Below, piece by piece: positions 5,230-9,359 of a stretch of 9,359 nt of DNA. The stretch's first letter is position 1; each line of letters opens with the position of its first letter. The translations under genes and the position numbers were made by a program. Source of the stretch: Myxococcales bacterium (lineage in GTDB: Bacteria; Myxococcota; Myxococcia; Myxococcales; Myxococcaceae); NCBI GenBank assembly GCA_009885595.1, contig VFKJ01000680.1:1-9359 (forward strand), written 5' to 3'. The notes below the pieces were generated by a model that was given only the letters and a program-made list of their open reading frames with translations, was not told the DNA's origin and did not search any database.

Positions 5230-5856
5230 TCAACCTCTGCAATCTGGAAGGACCTCGGCCATCGCTTCGTTCTTCTTCCGCTCATCGCTCCCCGGCGCGC
5301 CCCACACCGCGTCCACCGCAGCCGCCGCTTCGTGCTGCGCGAGGAACTCGGCGGCGAGGTGCCGCAGGTACGGGTTGTCGGACGCGAGCGCCTTCTTCTG
5401 CGGCGCCCACAGCTGCTCCGCTCCCACCGCGCGCATGCGCTCTTCGCGCCAGTCGAACGACTCCACCAGGGCGGCCTTGAGCTGCTCGTAGCCGCGGGTC
5501 GTCTCCAGCCCGAGCCCCATGGTCGCGAGCGGAATCAGCTTCACCCGCGGCGGCTGGCCGGCGAGGAACACCAGCAGCTTCACGCTCAAGTGGTGATCAG
5601 TCCGGCGCAGGCAGCTGCGCAGCACGTCGAAGGGCAGCAGCTCGACGCGCTCGGGCGCTTCCATCGGCACCCGGGTGGCGAGCAGCGCCTTCACCTTCGG
5701 CGGTTGTCCGAGCGCGCGCTTCCACCGGGCGTCGACGCGATCGGTGGTGATCAGCGGCAGCTCGAGCTCGAGCAGCGCGGTGGCGTCAGTCGTCGAGCGA
5801 TAGAGCGCCGAGGGGACGGGCTGGGCGAGCGCGGTGAGCAGCACCAGGGAGAGCAC
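5230..5856 (-). CDS. Secreted protein with HEAT-like C-terminal segment (208 aa)
   Basis: From a GTG start, MLSLVLLTALAQPVPSALY gives a short Sec signal peptide. The next 100 residues look like a beta-rich domain containing two similar segments 50 residues apart, GQPPKVKALL (50-59) and GQPPRVKLIP (100-109). I recall this arrangement from exported proteins of unknown function that carry a 'rvLkG-pp--v' motif followed by a 'LLvFL' strand. Residues 162-185 (PYLRHLAAEFLAQHEAAAAVDAVW) resemble one HEAT-type helical repeat. The lipoprotein gene starts two bases after the stop, so they form an operon. No Shine-Dalgarno precedes the GTG; CATGAT ends six bases upstream. An ATG further out is not available. 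Function unknown. Confidence 0.68.
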   Translation of the reverse strand: MLSLVLLTALAQPVPSALYRSTTDATALLELELPLITTDRVDARWKRALGQPPKVKALLATRVPMEAPERVELLPFDVLRSCLRRTDHHLSVKLLVFLAGQPPRVKLIPLATMGLGLETTRGYEQLKAALVESFDWREERMRAVGAEQLWAPQKKALASDNPYLRHLAAEFLAQHEAAAAVDAVWGAPGSDERKKNEAMAEVLPDCRG

Positions 5857-5931
5857 GGGGCAATCATGCCATCCCGAAGGTCAGGAACGGCCCCCTTCCG
5901 CTGCGGGACAAAGCGGCTACGCTCCGCGGCC
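5857..5931. promoter_or_regulatory. Divergent promoter region for secreted-protein operon and AAA+ gene
   Basis: In this 75-base gap the plus strand carries TACGCT (5918-5923), 8 bases before the AAA+ ATG. The minus strand carries CATGAT (5868-5863), 6 bases before the GTG at 5856. Neither start has a Shine-Dalgarno. No convincing -35 element is seen at the right spacing for either gene. Confidence 0.4.
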
Positions 5932-7473
5932 ATGGTGAAGGAAAACACGCACGTCGGCTCGCCCCCGGACGAGGACGAAGAGCTTCGCCCCGCGGGTCCC
6001 CGGCCCTCGATGCCCGTGACCACGGGCATTCCCCAGCGACGCGGCACCGGCCAGGTGTCGTCGGGCTTCGGTGGTCCCCCCGGCCGTCCCCAGTCGGGCT
6101 CGGGCTCGGTCGCCGCCGGCCGCGCGCTCTCCCCGGCGGGCTCGCGCCCCGCCTCCCAGCAGTCGCGCCCGCAGCAGCCTCCCGGGGGCCCCCGCGCGCC
6201 CGCCGGCCGGTTCTTCCCGCCGCAGCCGCGCTCGCTCCAGGAAGCCGGCATCTCCCAGACGATGGGCGAGGAGCTGGTGCTCAAGGCGCTCTTCTTCGCA
6301 GGCGAGCTCCGCGGCGCCGACATCTGCAATCGCATCAAGCTGCCGCAGCTGATCGTCGACGAGATCATCGAGGGCCTGCGCAAGCAGAAGTTCGTCGACC
6401 TGAAGGGCGGCGCCGGCCTGGGCGTGGGCAAGTCGTCGATGATCTACACCCTCACCACGTTCGCCACCGACGTGCTGCGGCAGATCCTCGATCGCAACCG
6501 CTACAACGGCCCCGCGCCGGTGCGGCTGGAAGACTGGTTCGAGGCGGTGGCCGCGCAGACCGTTCGCGGCATGCGCATCACCAAAGACAAGATGAAGGAG
6601 AAGTTCGGCAACCAGCTGGTGGTGAAGGACACCGTCTTCGACGGCCTGGGCCCCGCGATGAACTCGGGCAAGGCGATCTTCTTCTACGGCCCTCCCGGCA
6701 ACGGCAAGACCGCGCTCTGCCAGGCGCTCGTCAATTGTTACGAGGGCGACATCTGGGTGCCGCACGCCCTGCTGGTCGATGACTTCATCATCCGCGTGTA
6801 CGACGCCAACCTGCACATTCCCCTGCCCGAAGATCAGAACGCGCCCGCCAACGATCAACGCTGGGTGCGCTGCCGCCGCCCGCTGGTGGTCGTCGGTGGT
6901 GAGCTGACGCTGCAGACGCTCGACCTCATCTACTCGCCCGACGTGAAGTTCTACGAGGCGCCGTTCCAGCTCAAGGCTACCAACGGCATGCTGCTGATCG
7001 ACGACTTCGGCCGCCAGCGCGTCAGCCCCAAGGATCTCCTCAACCGGTGGATCGTTCCGCTGGAGAGCGAGATCGACTTCCTCACCCTGCACACCGGCAA
7101 GAAGCTGCAGATCCCCTTCGACGTGTTCGTGGCCTTCTCCACCAACCTCGATCCCGCCGACCTGGTCGATGACGCCTTCCTGCGCCGCGTTCGCTACAAG
7201 CTCGCCGTGCAGCCCCCCGATGAGCAGCAGTTCCACGACATCTGGGCGACCGTCTGCAACAAGATGCGGGTGGCCTACGACGGCGACGCCATCGAGTGGC
7301 TGGTCGACACCCACTACCGGCCCAACAAGCGCTCGTTCGCCGCCTGTCAGCCCCGCGACCTCCTCGGGCAGGTGATCGACATCGCGCACTACCGCGGGGA
7401 GACCCCGGCGCTCACGCCTGAGCTGCTCGACGCGGCGGCGAAGAACTACTTCGTCAACTTCAACAAGAAGTAG
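5932..7473 (+). CDS. AAA+ ATPase with disordered N-terminus and winged-helix-like segment (513 aa)
   Basis: Residues 1-100 are rich in Pro, Gly, Ser and Arg and probably disordered. Residues 108-185 look like a winged-helix domain (MGEELVLKALFFAGELRGAD, then IIEGLRKQKFVDLKGG). The AAA+ core follows: Walker A GPPGNGKT (253-260), Walker B LLIDDFG (354-360), sensor 1 STN (403-405), and an arginine-rich RRVRYK (418-423) that may hold the arginine finger. Walker B has Asp where most AAA+ proteins have Glu, as in DnaC/IstB-type loaders. A helical lid region (from about residue 430) runs to the end. The enzyme should hydrolyse ATP to remodel or load a partner, but the partner is unknown; there is no transposase or replication gene here. 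The ATG at 5932 is preferred: TACGCT lies 8 bases upstream, and the frame continuing upstream is antisense to the secreted-protein gene. Confidence 0.85.
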   Translation: MVKENTHVGSPPDEDEELRPAGPRPSMPVTTGIPQRRGTGQVSSGFGGPPGRPQSGSGSVAAGRALSPAGSRPASQQSRPQQPPGGPRAPAGRFFPPQPRSLQEAGISQTMGEELVLKALFFAGELRGADICNRIKLPQLIVDEIIEGLRKQKFVDLKGGAGLGVGKSSMIYTLTTFATDVLRQILDRNRYNGPAPVRLEDWFEAVAAQTVRGMRITKDKMKEKFGNQLVVKDTVFDGLGPAMNSGKAIFFYGPPGNGKTALCQALVNCYEGDIWVPHALLVDDFIIRVYDANLHIPLPEDQNAPANDQRWVRCRRPLVVVGGELTLQTLDLIYSPDVKFYEAPFQLKATNGMLLIDDFGRQRVSPKDLLNRWIVPLESEIDFLTLHTGKKLQIPFDVFVAFSTNLDPADLVDDAFLRRVRYKLAVQPPDEQQFHDIWATVCNKMRVAYDGDAIEWLVDTHYRPNKRSFAACQPRDLLGQVIDIAHYRGETPALTPELLDAAAKNYFVNFNKK

Positions 7474-7778
7474 CTGCGCCGAAGGAACAGCAGCGCCGCT
7501 CCCAGCACCCACAGGCCGGTGGTGGTGTTCGCCCCGCAGCCATCGAACGTCGCGTCGCGGTGGCGGCGGTAGCTGCACCGGGTGTCGACGCAGGCAAACC
7601 CCCGATCGCACTCGTGGTCGGAGAGGCAGGGGTTGGAGGTCGAGTCTTCCTCTTCTTCCGAGGCGCGCTCGGCGCCGGTGCCGCCCACGGCCGCGTCGGG
7701 GAGCCCCGCATCGGGCAGATCGGCCTGCCCCAGCGCAGGGCCCGCGAGCAACAGCATCAACAGCAACCCGCGCTTCAC
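7446..7778 (-). CDS. Small Cys-rich secreted protein with MYXO-CTERM-like anchor (110 aa)
   Basis: Signal peptide MKRGLLLMLLLAGPALGQA (GTG start) is followed by a low-complexity acidic stretch with EEEED (41-45). A compact cysteine motif comes next, C51-x5-C57-x5-C63-x4-C68 (CLSDHECDRGFACVDTRC). The C-terminus reads DGCGANTTTGLWVLGAALLFLRRS: a cysteine, a short linker, a transmembrane helix and arginines. That is the build of the MYXO-CTERM tripartite sorting signal, which directs surface anchoring in myxobacteria. Unusually, eight residues (YFLLKLTK) follow the arginines, and they are encoded on the strand opposite the last codons of the AAA+ gene. TACCTC (7792-7787) ends eight bases before the GTG and there is no Shine-Dalgarno. 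An upstream in-frame extension is possible but would bury the signal peptide. Confidence 0.75.
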   Translation of the reverse strand: MKRGLLLMLLLAGPALGQADLPDAGLPDAAVGGTGAERASEEEEDSTSNPCLSDHECDRGFACVDTRCSYRRHRDATFDGCGANTTTGLWVLGAALLFLRRSYFLLKLTK

Positions 7779-7828
7779 GGCGCGCAGAGGTAGCACCCTC
7801 CTGCGACCGGTGTAAGTCTCACGGCCCG
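7779..7828. promoter_or_regulatory. Divergent promoter region for MYXO-CTERM-like and coiled-coil genes
   Basis: This 50-base gap holds TACCTC on the minus strand (7792-7787), 8 bases before GTG 7778, and TGTAAGT on the plus strand (7811-7817), 11 bases before ATG 7829. Neither gene shows a Shine-Dalgarno. With so little room, the two promoters must overlap or share a regulatory site. Confidence 0.35.
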
Positions 7829-9157
7829 ATGGCGCCGCTCCCCGACGCAAAGCACCTGCTCGAGCTGCTGCAACGCGCAGCGGATGAGCTCAAGGCGTCG
7901 CAGGCCGAGGTGAACGGCCTGCAGGACAGGCTCGCCGCTTGCGACGGCGCCCTCACCGAGGAGCGGCGGCAACGAAAGCAGCTCAGCGATCAGTTGATGG
8001 ACATCGGCAGCACCACCCTGCCGCCCAACTCGCTGCGGGCCCCGGAGCTGACCTCGAAGATGCAGCCGCTCGCGCGGCCGCGCGAGGAGAAGACCAGCGT
8101 CGGGAGCAGCGAGGACGGCAACCTCCTGGGCGATCGCGTGCAGGGGCTGGAGAACGAGGTCCAGCAGCTCGACGCCGAGCGCAAGCAGCTCAAGGACCGG
8201 GTGAAGGCGCTCGAGGCCGAGCTGGCACAGCCCCACCCCGAGCACGCGCGCCAGCAGGGGGAGATGGAGCACGAGCTGTCGAACACCCGGCAGCAGTTGA
8301 TCGTCGAGCAGGCGCGCGGCGCGGATCTGCTCACCCGGCTGCAGGCCTGGGAGCAGCGCAGCCAGGAGCTGGAGCACTCGCTCTCGAGCGCGCGGTCGGC
8401 CGGGGACGAAGAGCACGCGCAGGTGGAGGCGATGGCGGGGCAGCTCAGCCAGGTGGAGACCGAGCTCACCACCGAGCGCGCGCGCACCCAGGCGATGGAA
8501 GAGCAGCTCAAGTCGCTGGAGCAGGGCTCGAGCGACGAGCAGAAGCGCCTCTTCGAGGCGACCTCCCGGGTGGCGCAGCTGGAGGTCGAGGTGTCGGGCC
8601 TGAAGGGCCGCCGCGACGAGCTCAACGTGGAGCTCGGCAAGGTCGAGAACGAGCGCAACGCCGCCCGGGCGCGCGCGACCGAGCTGGAGACGGCCACCGA
8701 GAAGGTGCGTGAGCAGCTGGCCGCCGAACACGCCGCGGCCGCGGAAGCCGATCGGCTCAGGCGCGGCGAGCTCGAGCAGCAGCTCAGTAAGGAGAAGGAG
8801 AAGCTCCAGATCACCGCGCAGAAGCTGCTGGAGGCCCGCGGGAAGGGGAAGGAGCTGGACGAGAAGCTGCACGCGAGCACCGCGCAGGTGGCCGAGTTGG
8901 GCGCGCGCCTCGAGCGCATCACGGCAGAGCACGCGGCGGCGCTCCAGGCCGCGAAGGTGGCGCAGGAAGAGGCGACCGCGCAGCTCACCGTGCGCGTCAC
9001 CGAGCTCGTTTCTCAGCTGGAGAACGCCACCAACGAGTGGCGTCACACCGATCGGCAGTACGAGCAGCTGCACAAGGAGATGCTGGTGATCCTCGACCAG
9101 CGCGACGAGGTGCGGCGCGAGCTGGACGCCGTCAAGCAGCGCTTAGGCCTGCGCTGA
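7829..9157 (+). CDS. Long coiled-coil protein of unknown function (442 aa)
   Basis: The protein is almost entirely heptad-patterned and very rich in Glu, Gln, Leu, Ala and Arg. A first coiled coil spans about residues 8-58. A proline-containing linker (61-97, including LPPNSLRAPELTSKMQPLARP) follows, and a second coiled coil runs from about 98 to the end with a break at QPHPEH (134-139). There is no signal peptide, membrane segment or enzyme motif, so it is probably a cytoplasmic filament, spacer or scaffold. Resemblance to other coiled-coil proteins (SMC arms, intermediate-filament-like proteins) will be mostly compositional. It is followed 19 bases later by the convergent end of a helicase gene. 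The start is the first ATG after the promoter-like TGTAAGT. Possible work with the nearby AAA+ ATPase is only a suggestion, since the genes have separate promoters. Confidence 0.8.
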   Translation: MAPLPDAKHLLELLQRAADELKASQAEVNGLQDRLAACDGALTEERRQRKQLSDQLMDIGSTTLPPNSLRAPELTSKMQPLARPREEKTSVGSSEDGNLLGDRVQGLENEVQQLDAERKQLKDRVKALEAELAQPHPEHARQQGEMEHELSNTRQQLIVEQARGADLLTRLQAWEQRSQELEHSLSSARSAGDEEHAQVEAMAGQLSQVETELTTERARTQAMEEQLKSLEQGSSDEQKRLFEATSRVAQLEVEVSGLKGRRDELNVELGKVENERNAARARATELETATEKVREQLAAEHAAAAEADRLRRGELEQQLSKEKEKLQITAQKLLEARGKGKELDEKLHASTAQVAELGARLERITAEHAAALQAAKVAQEEATAQLTVRVTELVSQLENATNEWRHTDRQYEQLHKEMLVILDQRDEVRRELDAVKQRLGLR

Positions 9158-9176
9158 GGCTCGGGGAGAGGGCTGA

Positions 9177-9359
9177 TCAGGCCTTCACTGCGCTGAGCTC
9201 GACGAATTCGAGAAAACTGATGAGCACTTTCTTCTGGCCCTGCTGGTGAAAATCCACGGTGGCGAGCGGCTTAGGGCCGGGCTTCAACGCGCGAATGAGT
9301 CCTTCGCCCCATTGTGCGTGACGCACCTTCGCGCCTATTTCGAAACTTGGAGCGGCAGC
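9177..9359 (-). CDS. C-terminus of a UvrD/PcrA-type helicase (3' end only)
   Basis: The last 60 codons of a gene whose start lies beyond the right edge; the TGA is at 9179-9177. The residues FEIGAKVRHAQWGEGLI, then LATVDFHQQGQKKVLISFLEFVEL match the small Tudor-like C-terminal domain of UvrD/PcrA helicases (pattern GxxVxHxxFGxGxV...VxFxxxGxKxLlxxf). In PcrA this domain contacts RNA polymerase. The helicase core is not in view, so the call rests on this domain; another protein carrying the same domain remains possible. It converges on the coiled-coil gene with 19 bases between stop codons. That gap contains the 8-bp palindrome CTGATCAG (9173-9180) but no clear terminator. Confidence 0.7.
   Translation of the reverse strand, partial: AAAPSFEIGAKVRHAQWGEGLIRALKPGPKPLATVDFHQQGQKKVLISFLEFVELSAVKA

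Noticed and set aside
5188..5931. Upstream extension of the AAA+ reading frame by about 250 codons
   Set aside because: It is antisense to the secreted-protein gene, which has a signal peptide and operon context. The extension reads as Arg/Gln/His-rich shadow translation, while the ATG at 5932 has a -10-like element just before it.
5917..7611. Long minus-strand frame opposite the AAA+ gene
   Set aside because: The plus strand carries Walker A, Walker B and sensor motifs. The minus translation is a Val/Asp/Glu/His-rich shadow.
7775..9073. Long minus-strand frame opposite the coiled-coil gene (leucine-rich translation)
   Set aside because: It is the complement of repeated GAG/CAG codons and yields runs of Leu/Leu-Leu. 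The plus-strand frame has proper heptads and a clean start and stop.

Overview
The window is high-GC chromosomal DNA that reads as myxobacterial (order Myxococcales or a close relative). The grounds are two adjacent small PilZ-domain proteins of the myxobacterial type, several lipoproteins, a small cysteine-rich secreted protein with a MYXO-CTERM-like C-terminal anchor, a lipoprotein with a long glycine/threonine linker, and a very GC-rich third codon position. I see no phage, transposase, tRNA, rRNA or CRISPR sequence. Nearly all the DNA is coding and no gene-free stretch exceeds about 145 bases.

Layout, left to right. (1) Positions 1-333, minus strand: 5' part of a peptide deformylase gene that carries a lipoprotein signal peptide and also a well-placed internal ribosome-binding site. 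(2) Positions 334-351: an 18-bp divergent gap whose centre reads as a -10 element on both strands. (3) Positions 352-2140, plus strand: a Gre-family RNA polymerase-channel factor with a shortened coiled coil, two PilZ proteins, and a small lipoprotein whose start overlaps the second PilZ stop. (4) Positions 2192-2815: an EcsC-like membrane-associated protein. (5) Positions 2959-3837: a secreted Sel1-repeat protein with regularly spaced cysteine pairs. (6) Positions 3950-5856, minus strand: a two-gene operon of a secreted protein with a HEAT-like tail, then a glycine-linker lipoprotein with a likely beta-propeller; its signal-peptide region contains a palindromic REP-like repeat. (7) Positions 5932-7473, plus: an AAA+ ATPase with a disordered Pro/Gly/Ser N-terminus and a winged-helix-like segment. 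(8) Positions 7446-7778, minus: the MYXO-CTERM-like protein, overlapping the ATPase tail to tail. (9) Positions 7829-9157, plus: a 442-residue coiled-coil protein. (10) Positions 9177-9359, minus: the last 60 residues of a probable UvrD/PcrA-type helicase.

The genes do not form one obvious pathway. The left part suggests c-di-GMP sensing (PilZ) beside transcription and envelope functions. The middle holds envelope and secreted proteins. The right holds an AAA+ ATPase and a coiled-coil protein, each divergent from a secreted-protein gene.

The most general pattern is regulatory. Eight of ten first-in-unit genes have no convincing Shine-Dalgarno but a -10-like hexamer ending 6-11 bases before the start codon, as expected for leaderless or nearly leaderless mRNAs. 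Genes inside operons, and the internal deformylase start, do have Shine-Dalgarno-like sites or overlaps. All functions are inferred from reading translations by eye; no search was run.
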